From Gammaproteobacteria bacterium (GTDB lineage Bacteria; Pseudomonadota; Gammaproteobacteria; Pseudomonadales; Pseudomonadaceae): a stretch of DNA of 64,000 bases. The position numbers were made by a program, and so were the translations under genes. Shown piece by piece: positions 52,443-61,099 of the stretch. Location: NCBI GenBank assembly GCA_012728415.1, contig JAAYFD010000025.1:52948-116947 (forward strand), in the 5' to 3' direction. Each line of letters opens with the position of its first letter. Position 1 is the first letter of the stretch. Under the pieces are notes generated by a model. It was not told the origin of the DNA. It saw only the letters and a list, made by a program, of their open reading frames with translations, and did not search any database.

Positions 52443-53002
52443 TGCGCAAAACAGGAATTTTTCTGGTTTTTTTGCTTCTGCTGGCCGGCATCAATTTCAG
52501 CATCTGGCGTACCGAGCAGGTGCTTGAGAACGGACAGGAAGTGATTCTGCAACTGGCGCCTGTCGATCCGCGTTCGCTGATGCAGGGTGACTATATGGCC
52601 CTGCGTTTTGCGCTGGGTGAAGAGGTGCGCGGACTGCTGCGCCAGCAACTGGCTGCCAATGTGCTTGGCGGACCGGCCGGTACCGCCGATATCGGGGACT
52701 GGTTGCCGGCCCTGAGCGGCACCCTGTTGGTGCAGTTAGACGATCAAGGCATCGCCCGCTTGGTCAGTCTCGACGGGGAACAGCCAGCGACAGAAGGCCA
52801 ACTTCGCCTGCACTATCGTTTGCGCCATGGCACTGTGCAGTTTGCCACCAACGGTTTTTTCTTCCAGGAAGGCACGGCAAAGCAGTATGAAGCCGCCCGT
52901 TACGGGTTGTTTCGGGTCAGCGGGCAGGGCCAGCCTTATCTGACGCATCTGCTGGATGAAAAGCTGGAAAAAATCGGCCAGACGGCAGTGCTACAAAATT
53001 GA
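52442..53002 (+). CDS. GDYXXLXY domain-containing protein
   Basis: APVDPRSLMQGDYMALRFAL motif; starts at DUF4401 stop. Confidence 0.88.
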   Translation: MRKTGIFLVFLLLLAGINFSIWRTEQVLENGQEVILQLAPVDPRSLMQGDYMALRFALGEEVRGLLRQQLAANVLGGPAGTADIGDWLPALSGTLLVQLDDQGIARLVSLDGEQPATEGQLRLHYRLRHGTVQFATNGFFFQEGTAKQYEAARYGLFRVSGQGQPYLTHLLDEKLEKIGQTAVLQN

Positions 53003-53094
53003 TTGCCAGCCCGCAGGCCTTGCCACCAGGGTTGCCGCCGCCATAGCCTGACGAGCGGCAGAATGCGCTTTCCTGCAAGCAAACCCTGTGCGGG

Positions 53095-53769
53095 TTACTT
53101 CTTCACAATTTTCTGCACACCATCTTTGCTGCCCAGCAGCAGCATATCGGCCGGACGGGCGGCGAACAGGCCATTGCAGACCACGCCGACAATGGCATTG
53201 AGCTGTTCTTCCAGACCGCGTGGATCGGTGATCTGCATGTTGTGGATATCCAGAATCACGTTGCCGTTGTCGGTCACCACGCCGGTGCGGTAAACGGGGT
53301 CGCCGCCAAGGCGAACGATCTGGCGGGCGACGTGGCTGCGGGCCATGGGGATGACTTCGACCGGCAAAGGGAAATTGCCGAGAAAATCCACTTTTTTGCT
53401 TTCATCGGCGATGCAGATGAAGGTTTTTGCCACCGCCGCGACGATTTTTTCCCGGGTCAGCGCCGCGCCGCCGCCCTTGATCAGCTCCAGATGCGGGTTG
53501 GCCTCGTCGGCGCCATCAATGTAAAACTCCAGGCTGCCCACGTTGTTCAGGTCAAACACCTCGATGCCGTGGTTTTTCAGGCGTTCGGCGGTGGCTTCAG
53601 AGCTGGCCACGGCGCCGGCAAAGTCGTCACGGTATTGCGCCAGGGCATCAATAAAGAAGTTGGCGGTAGAGCCGGTGCCCACACCGATGATGGAGTTTTT
53701 GTCCAGGTAGGGCAGGATTTCTTCAATGGCGGCACGGGCAACGGCTTGCTTTAACTGGTTTTGGCTCAC
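53095..53769 (-). CDS. rpiA: Ribose-5-phosphate isomerase A
   Basis: [44 protein letters not shown]. Confidence 0.97.
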   Translation of the reverse strand: MSQNQLKQAVARAAIEEILPYLDKNSIIGVGTGSTANFFIDALAQYRDDFAGAVASSEATAERLKNHGIEVFDLNNVGSLEFYIDGADEANPHLELIKGGGAALTREKIVAAVAKTFICIADESKKVDFLGNFPLPVEVIPMARSHVARQIVRLGGDPVYRTGVVTDNGNVILDIHNMQITDPRGLEEQLNAIVGVVCNGLFAARPADMLLLGSKDGVQKIVKK

Positions 53770-53873
53770 ATCAGGCTCCGGATGGATAAATTTTGGCCAT
53801 TATAATGGTTGTGAGCGAGTCTGTAGAGTACACTCGGTGCCCCACTTTCATTGATCTTCAAACTGGCTGCACC

Positions 53874-55388
53874 ATGCTCGAATATACCATCAAAAAAATC
53901 CTCAATGCCCGCGTCTACGATGTTGCAGTGGAAACCCCCATCCATCCCGCAAGGCAGCTGTCTGCTCGACTGGACAACACAATTCTGCTCAAGCGCGAAG
54001 ATTTGCAACCGGTTTTTTCCTTCAAGATTCGTGGGGCCTACAATAAAATTGTTCAGCTCAGCCAGGCTGAGCGCGAGCGTGGTGTGGTTACCGCCTCGGC
54101 TGGCAACCATGCCCAGGGCGTGGCGCTGGCGGCCCAACACCTGGGGATTCGTGCCACCATCGTGATGCCCAAGACCACGCCGGAGATCAAGGTGGATGCG
54201 GTACGGGCCCGCGGTGCCGAAGTGGTATTGCATGGCGAGGCGTTTCCGCAGGCGCTGGAGCTGTCGCTGCAGCTGGTCGAAGAAAAGGGCTATGTGTACA
54301 TCCACCCCTATGATGATCCGGACGTGATTGCCGGTCAGGGCACCATCGCCATGGAAATCCTGCGTCAGCACCAGGGCGACCTGCACGCCATTTTCGTGCC
54401 TTGTGGCGGCGGTGGCCTGCTGGCCGGGATTGCCGCCTACATCAAGTACCTGCGTCCGGAAATCAAGGTAATCGGCGTTGAGCCGAAAGACTCCAATTGT
54501 CTGCAGCAGGCGTTGCAGGCGGATGACCGTGTGGTGCTGCCGCAGGTCGGACTGTTTGCCGATGGTGTTGCTGTGGGTCAGATTGGCGAGCATACCTTTG
54601 AACTGTGCCGCAACTATGTGGATGATGTGGTCACGGTTGACAACGACGAAATTTGCGCGGCAATCAAGGATATCTACGACGATACCCGTTCGATCACCGA
54701 GCCGGCCGGCGCGCTGGCAGTGGCCGGCATCAAGAAGTACGCCTACAAGACCGGCATCACCGGGCAGACCATGGTAGCCATTGACTCGGGTGCCAACGTC
54801 AACTTTGACCGCTTGCGCTACGTGGCCGAACGGGCCGAGCTGGGCGAACGCCGTGAGGCGATCATTGCCGTGACCATTCCGGAAGAGCCAGGTAGTTTCA
54901 AAAAGTTTTGCGAAGCTCTGGGTACCCGCCAAATTACCGAGTTCAACTACCGTTACCACACCAACGGCCAGGCGCATATTTTTGTCGGCGTACAAACCCA
55001 TCCTGACACTGATCCGCGCAAGGAGCTCATTGCCGAACTGCAAAACCAGGGCTTCCCGGTACTGGACCTGACCCGCAACGAGCTGGCCAAGCTACACATC
55101 CGTCACATGGTGGGCGGCCATGCCGATGCGGTCAATAACGAACGGGTGTTCCGTTTCGAGTTTCCCGAGCGCCCGGGTGCGCTGTTCAATTTCCTCAACC
55201 AGCTTGGCGGACGCTGGAATATCTCGATGTTCCACTACCGCAACCATGGTGCGGCCGATGCGCGGGTGCTGGCAGCGCTGCAAGTCAATGAGGACGAGTA
55301 TGCCGAGTTCGAGCAGGCACTGGCCACCCTGGGTTACCCCTGTTGGGAAGAAACCGATAACCCGGCCTATCAGCTGTTTTTAGCGTGA
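53874..55388 (+). CDS. ilvA: Threonine ammonia-lyase, biosynthetic
   Basis: MLEYTIKKILNARVYDVAVETP; SFKIRGAYNKI (PLP Lys), two C-terminal ACT-like domains. Confidence 0.96.
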   Translation: MLEYTIKKILNARVYDVAVETPIHPARQLSARLDNTILLKREDLQPVFSFKIRGAYNKIVQLSQAERERGVVTASAGNHAQGVALAAQHLGIRATIVMPKTTPEIKVDAVRARGAEVVLHGEAFPQALELSLQLVEEKGYVYIHPYDDPDVIAGQGTIAMEILRQHQGDLHAIFVPCGGGGLLAGIAAYIKYLRPEIKVIGVEPKDSNCLQQALQADDRVVLPQVGLFADGVAVGQIGEHTFELCRNYVDDVVTVDNDEICAAIKDIYDDTRSITEPAGALAVAGIKKYAYKTGITGQTMVAIDSGANVNFDRLRYVAERAELGERREAIIAVTIPEEPGSFKKFCEALGTRQITEFNYRYHTNGQAHIFVGVQTHPDTDPRKELIAELQNQGFPVLDLTRNELAKLHIRHMVGGHADAVNNERVFRFEFPERPGALFNFLNQLGGRWNISMFHYRNHGAADARVLAALQVNEDEYAEFEQALATLGYPCWEETDNPAYQLFLA

Positions 55389-55398
55389 GGAGCTGCGT

Positions 55399-55842
55399 GT
55401 GGAGTACTATTTGACGGTCCGTGTCTTGCATGGTGGCGCTGCAGTGCTGCTGATGCTGGGACTGCTGGTGCATGGCGTCATGCTGTGGCGTGCCCGTAAC
55501 GCAAAGGCGGATGTTTTGCAGCGCAAGCTGCAGCGTACCCGTCAGATCAGCCTGCCCCTGTTTGCGTTGCTGTGGCTATCGTTGCCGGTCAGTGGTTGGT
55601 GGCTGGCACACTGGGCAGCCCTGCCGCTGGGCCAGAAATGGCTGCTGATCAGTATTCTGCTGTTGCCATTGTATGTGCCTTTTGGATTTCTTTTGGCTGG
55701 TAACCTGGGACGCTGGCAAAACGTGCTGGCAGAAAAGAGGCAGGCCAGCCGCAGACAGCAGATATTTGCGCTGGTCTGGCTACTGGTTTTGTTGACATTG
55801 TTGCTGGGTACCAGTGCATTGATGGGGGCCAAGCCGGTTTAG
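55399..55842 (+). CDS. DUF2269-like small integral membrane protein
   Basis: 147 aa, 4 TM helices, YYLTVRVLHGGAAVLLMLGLLVHG. Confidence 0.55.
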   Translation: MEYYLTVRVLHGGAAVLLMLGLLVHGVMLWRARNAKADVLQRKLQRTRQISLPLFALLWLSLPVSGWWLAHWAALPLGQKWLLISILLLPLYVPFGFLLAGNLGRWQNVLAEKRQASRRQQIFALVWLLVLLTLLLGTSALMGAKPV

Positions 55843-56201
55843 ACCGGTGTTATTGCCATAGGTACAGGATGAGTTGCAGCGACCTGCCTGGTTCACCCCA
55901 TGAGCCCGTTGCAATGCCTGCAACTCTTTGCGGTGCCGTTCCTTGCCATAATGCTGTCCGGACTCGCGCTGCACCCTGTTTCGCAGCGTGGGCTATCCGA
56001 ACCTGACCGTACAGATCACGGGGCGTGTCAGCCTGTTTCAGGTCCGCCGGGCTTGGCCTGGCCAAGGTCGTTATGTGTGGCGGCCATCTGCATGGCGTGT
56101 TGGAGCGCCTCCCTGAAACTTTGCTCTACTTTTCTCCTGCCGGCTGCCTGTCTGGGCTGCAGGAAGCCTTGCCGGCATATCTGGAAATTACAATAAATAC
56201 C

Positions 56202-56215
56202 TTGATTCCGGTCAA
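56202..56215. promoter_or_regulatory. ANR/FNR/DNR-type box upstream of nrdD
   Basis: TTGAT-TCCG-GTCAA, one mismatch to TTGAT-N4-ATCAA. Confidence 0.7.
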
Positions 56216-56243
56216 TCCAATTTGTGCCGGCTCTCTTTAGTAT

Positions 56244-56259
56244 GCACAACATATTGTGT
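56244..56259. promoter_or_regulatory. NrdR box 1
   Basis: gcaCaAcATaTtGtgt versus consensus acaCwAtATaTwGtgt. Confidence 0.85.
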
Positions 56260-56274
56260 TTTGGTGATAACTTT

Positions 56275-56290
56275 TCACCATATATAGTAA
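56275..56290. promoter_or_regulatory. NrdR box 2 (31 bp from box 1)
   Basis: tcaCcAtATaTaGtaa; phased three helical turns from box 1. Confidence 0.8.
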
Positions 56291-56301
56291 AGGGAACCAG
56301 C

Positions 56302-58041
56302 ATGACCAACCAGCTCGCCAGCCATGAACAACAGCATCATCAGGTTAATGTGGCCTCATCCATCAATGAGTATCTTGAGCGCCAGGACTGGCGGGTCAAC
56401 GCCAATGCCAACCAGGGGTATTCGCTGGGCGGGATGATTCTCAATGTGGCCGGCAAGGTCACCGCCAACTACTGGCTGAACGAAATTTACAGCCCGGAAA
56501 TCGGCGCCGCCCACCGCAGCGGCGACCTGCACATTCACGATCTGGACATGCTGGCCGGCTACTGCGCCGGCTGGTCCTTACGTACATTGCTGAACGAAGG
56601 TTTCAACGGCATTCCCGGGCGTATCGAAGCCGGTCCGCCCAAGCATCTGAGCAGCGCACTGGGGCAGATGGTCAACTTTCTTGGCACCTTGCAAAACGAA
56701 TGGGCCGGCGCCCAGGCGTTCAGCTCCTTTGATACCTACCTGGCGCCCTTTGTGCGCAAGGATGCGATGCAATACCAGCAGGTGCGCCAGTGCATTCAGG
56801 AATTTATCTACAACCTGAACGTGCCTTCGCGCTGGGGTACGCAAACGCCCTTTACCAACCTGACCTTTGACTGGGTGTGCCCGGAGGACCTGCGCGAGCA
56901 GATTCCCTACATCGGCGGGGTGGAAATGCCCTTTGCCTATGGCGACCTGCAGGACGAAATGGATCTGATTAACCGCGCCTACATCGAGGTGATGCAGGCC
57001 GGTGACGGTCTGGGCCGGGTGTTTACCTTCCCGATTCCCACCTACAACATCACCAAGGACTTCCCTTGGGACAGCGAAAACGCCGACCGCCTGTTCGCCA
57101 TGACCGCCCGTTATGGCCTGCCGTACTTCCAGAACTTCATCAACTCCGACATGGAGCCCAACCAGGTGCGCTCCATGTGTTGTCGCCTGCAACTGGATGT
57201 GCGCGAGCTGCTCAAGCGCGGTGGCGGCCTGTTCGGCTCAGCCGAGCAAACCGGCTCGCTGGGCGTGGTGACCATCAACTGCGCCCGACTGGGCTATCTG
57301 TATAAAAACGACCTGCCCGGCCTGTACGCCCGTCTGGATGAACTGATGGACATGGCCCGTGACAGTCTTGAGGTCAAGCGCACCGTGATCCAGCAGCACA
57401 TTGATAACGGTCTTTACCCGTACACCAAGCGGTATCTGGGTACTCTGCGCAATCATTTCTCGACCATTGGTGTTAATGGCATGCACGAAATGCTGCGCAA
57501 CCTGACCGGTGACCGCGAAGGCATGCACACTGAGGCGGGCCGCCTGCTGGCATTGGAGATGCTGGATCACATCCGCGCCAAAATGGTGCAGTACCAGGAA
57601 GAAACCGGCCATCTGTACAACCTTGAAGCCACGCCGGCCGAAGGCACCACCTACCGCTTTGCCAAGGAAGACCAGAAACGCTTTCCGGATATCTTGCAGG
57701 CTGGTTACCCGGATGCGCCCTATTACACCAATAGCTCGCAATTGCCGGTTGGTTATACCGATGATGCCTTCGAAGCCCTTTATTTGCAGGACGAACTGCA
57801 GTGCAAATACACCGGCGGTACCGTGTTGCACCTGTACATGAATGAGCAGATTTCGTCGGTTGAGGCCTGTAAAAATCTGGTTCGGGCATCCCTTGGCCGC
57901 TTCCGTTTGCCGTATCTGACCATTACGCCAACCTTCTCCATCTGTCCGGTACACGGCTATCTGGCCGGCGAACACGAGTTTTGCCCGCAGTGTGACGAAT
58001 TGCTGGAAATCGAAATGGAAAGGGAAATGGCGCAGGCTTGA
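56302..58041 (+). CDS. nrdD: Anaerobic ribonucleoside-triphosphate reductase, catalytic body (lacks C-terminal glycyl-radical motif)
   Basis: INEYLERQDWRVNANANQGYSLGGMILNVAGKVTANYWLNEIYSPEI...; ends ...ICPVHGYLAGEHEFCPQCDELLEIEMEREMAQA* without an RVxGY motif. Confidence 0.9.
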   Translation: MTNQLASHEQQHHQVNVASSINEYLERQDWRVNANANQGYSLGGMILNVAGKVTANYWLNEIYSPEIGAAHRSGDLHIHDLDMLAGYCAGWSLRTLLNEGFNGIPGRIEAGPPKHLSSALGQMVNFLGTLQNEWAGAQAFSSFDTYLAPFVRKDAMQYQQVRQCIQEFIYNLNVPSRWGTQTPFTNLTFDWVCPEDLREQIPYIGGVEMPFAYGDLQDEMDLINRAYIEVMQAGDGLGRVFTFPIPTYNITKDFPWDSENADRLFAMTARYGLPYFQNFINSDMEPNQVRSMCCRLQLDVRELLKRGGGLFGSAEQTGSLGVVTINCARLGYLYKNDLPGLYARLDELMDMARDSLEVKRTVIQQHIDNGLYPYTKRYLGTLRNHFSTIGVNGMHEMLRNLTGDREGMHTEAGRLLALEMLDHIRAKMVQYQEETGHLYNLEATPAEGTTYRFAKEDQKRFPDILQAGYPDAPYYTNSSQLPVGYTDDAFEALYLQDELQCKYTGGTVLHLYMNEQISSVEACKNLVRASLGRFRLPYLTITPTFSICPVHGYLAGEHEFCPQCDELLEIEMEREMAQA

Positions 58042-58180
58042 TTTTGATGTGTTCGTGTGACGGCTGAATATGTTCGTGTGGCACATCCCCGCAGCAGCTG
58101 GGTTCTCATGCCAGTCGAAACATCGTGCAGATTGCACGAAGCTCGAAGCAGCGCCGGGAGATGGATGGAGCAAACCCTGC

Positions 58181-58236
58181 AACGCCATGGATGGCGTTGC
58201 GGAGCCTACATGGATGTACTTGCGGCGTGTTTGCGT
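58181..58236 (+). repeat. REP-like palindromic repeat, copy A
   Basis: AACGCCATGGATGGCGTT hairpin plus GCGGAGCCTACATGGATGTACTTGCGGCG. Confidence 0.7.
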
Positions 58237-58333
58237 AATCCATATCCCGGTGCTGCAAATACCCAGCCCGTGCCGTTGCCAACCATATAACTGCACAGGG
58301 TTTACAGCGGTTGTGGGGACAGGTGGAGCAGGG

Positions 58334-58385
58334 CTATGTCGCCAGGGATGGCGACATCAAGCCTACAGGGATGTATTCACGGCGA
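58334..58385 (+). repeat. REP-like palindromic repeat, copy B (direct orientation)
   Basis: ATGTCGCC-AGGGAT-GGCGACAT hairpin plus CAAGCCTACAGGGATGTATTCACGGCG. Confidence 0.7.
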
Positions 58386-58454
58386 CCCTGCGCAGCCCGC
58401 ACCCCAGCAACCGCAAAACACCAAAACTTTTACACACCACAAAAGGAAAACATC

Positions 58455-58607
58455 ATGAACACAACCAACCTCCCACAAGAACGTCGCCAGCGCTGTGAAG
58501 TCTGGACCCGCGTCATGGGCTACCACCGCCCGGTCAGTGCCTTTAACAAGGGCAAGCGGTCCGAGCATCGCGAGCGCACCCACTTCACCGAAAGCGCCAG
58601 CCGCTAA
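58455..58607 (+). CDS. Separate 50-aa NrdD glycyl-radical domain protein
   Basis: Below ORF-track cutoff from its own start: MNTTNLPQERRQRCEVWTRVMGYHRPVSAFNKGKRSEHRERTHFTESASR*. RVMGY...FNKGK matches the class III RNR glycyl-radical tail (E. coli RVCGYLGS...FNAGK). SD AGGA upstream; nrdG ATG 3 nt after the stop. Confidence 0.85.
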   Translation: MNTTNLPQERRQRCEVWTRVMGYHRPVSAFNKGKRSEHRERTHFTESASR

Positions 58608-58610
58608 ACC

Positions 58611-59330
58611 ATGCCCATCCAAATCGGCGGCATGGTGCCGCTGACCACTATCGACTACCCGGATCACCTGTCCTGTGTGTTGTTTTGTCAGGGCTGCGCC
58701 TGGCGCTGCCACTACTGCCACAACCCGGAGCTGATTGCTCCGGTCGGCAGCACACCAATCACATGGGACGAGGTGCTGGTGTTTTTACACAAACGCCAGG
58801 GGCTGCTGCAGGCCGTGGTGTTCAGTGGCGGCGAAGCCACACTACAACCAGGCCTGCCCGATGCCATGCAGCAAATCAAAGAGCTGGGCTTCAAGGTCGG
58901 CCTGCATACGGCCGGCATCAAGCCCAGGGTGCTGGAAAAGGTCTTGCCGCTATGTGACTGGGTCGGTTTTGATGTCAAGGCCGCGCGCGGTCAGGTAGAC
59001 GGCATAACACAAATCATTGGCAGTGATGCCGCCAACTGGCACAGCCTGCAGCTGTTGCTGGCCAGCGGCGTTGCCTACGAATGCCGTACTACCGTGCACT
59101 GGAACCTGCTGCAGCCTGACGACCTGCGCCTGCTGGCCCGCCAGCTGCAAGAACAGGGCGTACAGCGTTTTGTTGTACAGCCGGCCCGCGACGGCCACAC
59201 ACTGATGCCGGATCTTGGCCCGCAAACGCAGCCGGCCGGACTGCCAGAACTGTGGAATGAACTGGCCGTCCTGTTTGAACACTTCAGTCTGCGCCACTCA
59301 TTTGATTGCCGGCCCGTTCTTTGCCATTAG
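58611..59330 (+). CDS. nrdG: Anaerobic ribonucleoside-triphosphate reductase activating protein (radical SAM)
   Basis: VLFCQGCAWRCHYCHNPELI radical-SAM CxxxCxxC, FSGGEATLQPGLP. Confidence 0.93.
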   Translation: MPIQIGGMVPLTTIDYPDHLSCVLFCQGCAWRCHYCHNPELIAPVGSTPITWDEVLVFLHKRQGLLQAVVFSGGEATLQPGLPDAMQQIKELGFKVGLHTAGIKPRVLEKVLPLCDWVGFDVKAARGQVDGITQIIGSDAANWHSLQLLLASGVAYECRTTVHWNLLQPDDLRLLARQLQEQGVQRFVVQPARDGHTLMPDLGPQTQPAGLPELWNELAVLFEHFSLRHSFDCRPVLCH

Positions 59331-59574
59331 GCACAACGCTTCGCCTGCGCTTGTCGGCCGCCGGAGTGGTCTGGCAGGCTTCAGGCCAGACTGATTACGC
59401 TACTTTGACAGCTGCTGTCGGCCTGGAAAATACCTGATCACCTGGTAGTTTGTTGATATCCCCCTGACTGCCGTACACTGGGTGCACTCAAAACCCACTC
59501 CAATTGACCAGCAGAGCACCTCCTCTCCATGCCTTGCATGCGGGAGTTGGCGTTTTTTTATTTCAGGATTTGCC

Positions 59575-60885
59575 ATGTCAATTTTCAAGTCCTATCGTGG
59601 CCTGTACTTTGCAACCTTTCTGATGCTGCTTGGTACCGGTTTGCTCAGTACTTTCCTGGCGTTGCAGGTCGCTGACCGTGCCAACAGTATTTGGGTTGGT
59701 GCGATGATGACCTCGTTTTATCTGGGTCTGGTAGGTGGCGGCAAAAAAGGCCACCGGCTGATTGCCCGGGTTGGCCATATTCGTGCCTATAGTGCAGCGG
59801 CCGGAATTGTTTGCGCGTCGGCCATCATTCACGGCTTGACCGATAACCTCTGGATTTGGCTGGTGCTGCGGATGCTGGTCGGAGTCGGCATGATGTGCAT
59901 GTATATGGTGGTGGAAAGCTGGCTCAACGAGCAAAGCAACAGTGAAGACAGGGGCAAGGTGTTTTCTGGTTATATGATGGCAACCTACCTGGGCATGGTG
60001 GTTGGCCAGCTGATGCTGGCCGGGCTGCCGGGCCTGGGCATGGAATTGCTGCTGCTGGTGGCGCTCTGTTTTTCCTTGTGTTTGGTGCCGGTAGCCCTGA
60101 CCCGACGGATTCACCCCGAACCACTGACACCGGCGACCCTGTCACCACGCTATTTTTATCAGCAGGTGCCCATGGCCATGGTGACCACCCTGCTGGCCGG
60201 CGCAGTAGTGGGGGCGTTTTACGGGCTGGCACCGCTGTATGCCAGTCGTATCGGCATGGATACCCAGGACGTTGGTCTGTTCATGGCCGTCTGTGTTGCC
60301 GCCGGTTTTGTGGTGCAACTGCCGCTGGGCCGTCTGTCAGACACTTTTGAGCGCCCCAAGCTGATTCGCTGGCTGAGCATTTTATTGCTGTTGGTGGCAA
60401 TGCCGCTGGCGATTGAAACAGCCTGGCCGCATTGGGTGTTTTTTGTTGGCGGCGCGGTCACCTGTGCCTTTGTATTCAGCCTGTACCCACTGGCGGTGGC
60501 GTTTGCCAATGACAATATCGAGCCGGAAAAGCGGGTTTCGCTGGCTGCTGTGTTGCTGGCGGTATTCGGGATTGGAGCCAGCATGGGGCCGCTGCTGGTG
60601 GGTAGTCTGATGCGGGGCATGGGCCCCAACATGCTGTTTGTATTTTTCAGCCTGAGCGCAGGGCTGATTGCCTTGCGTGTACGCCCACAACTGAAGACCC
60701 CGGAAACCGAGGTGCCGGAAGAGCCGGTCGAGCACTTGGCAATGCCCGATGGCCTGGCCAGCTCGCCACTGGTGGTGGCACTTGACCCGCGGATCGAGGA
60801 GGAGCAAGTCCAGGAGCATATGGTGGAAATTCCGCTGGAAGACGGGCCGGATCTGGCGGCAGAAACAGAAGAGCAGCACTTTTAG
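59575..60885 (+). CDS. MFS transporter (YcaD-like)
   Basis: MSIFKSYRGLYFATFLMLLGTGLLSTFLALQVAD, 12 TM pattern. Confidence 0.9.
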   Translation: MSIFKSYRGLYFATFLMLLGTGLLSTFLALQVADRANSIWVGAMMTSFYLGLVGGGKKGHRLIARVGHIRAYSAAAGIVCASAIIHGLTDNLWIWLVLRMLVGVGMMCMYMVVESWLNEQSNSEDRGKVFSGYMMATYLGMVVGQLMLAGLPGLGMELLLLVALCFSLCLVPVALTRRIHPEPLTPATLSPRYFYQQVPMAMVTTLLAGAVVGAFYGLAPLYASRIGMDTQDVGLFMAVCVAAGFVVQLPLGRLSDTFERPKLIRWLSILLLLVAMPLAIETAWPHWVFFVGGAVTCAFVFSLYPLAVAFANDNIEPEKRVSLAAVLLAVFGIGASMGPLLVGSLMRGMGPNMLFVFFSLSAGLIALRVRPQLKTPETEVPEEPVEHLAMPDGLASSPLVVALDPRIEEEQVQEHMVEIPLEDGPDLAAETEEQHF

Positions 60886-60983
60886 GGATGTGCTGCACAA
60901 CCTTGCCCTGACAACGCAGATAATTATTCAGCGTTTCCTTTGGGTGGTTCTTGTTACCCAGACTTGTTTGCCGGGACGCATGG

Positions 60984-61005
60984 ATTTCGCGACTGCGCGC
61001 GGAAT
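60984..61005. repeat. REP-like hairpin in MFS/TSUP intergenic region
   Basis: ATTTCGCG-ACTGCG-CGCGGAAT within GGACGCATGGATTTCGCGACTGCGCGCGGAATGGCGGCGGGC. Confidence 0.5.
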
Positions 61006-61099
61006 GGCGGCGGGCATGCAGGGAGTGCAGAAGGCAAAGACGGCGTGCACGAGTAAGTGTAGAATGCCCGTTTTGCCGTGCATGGCGGTGGGAGCAAAT

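Noticed and set aside
58042-58454. Group I/II intron or intein between the nrdD parts
   Set aside because: The gap is only 413 bp, has no maturase/homing-endonuclease ORF and no recognisable intron core, and the downstream ORF has its own SD and ATG.
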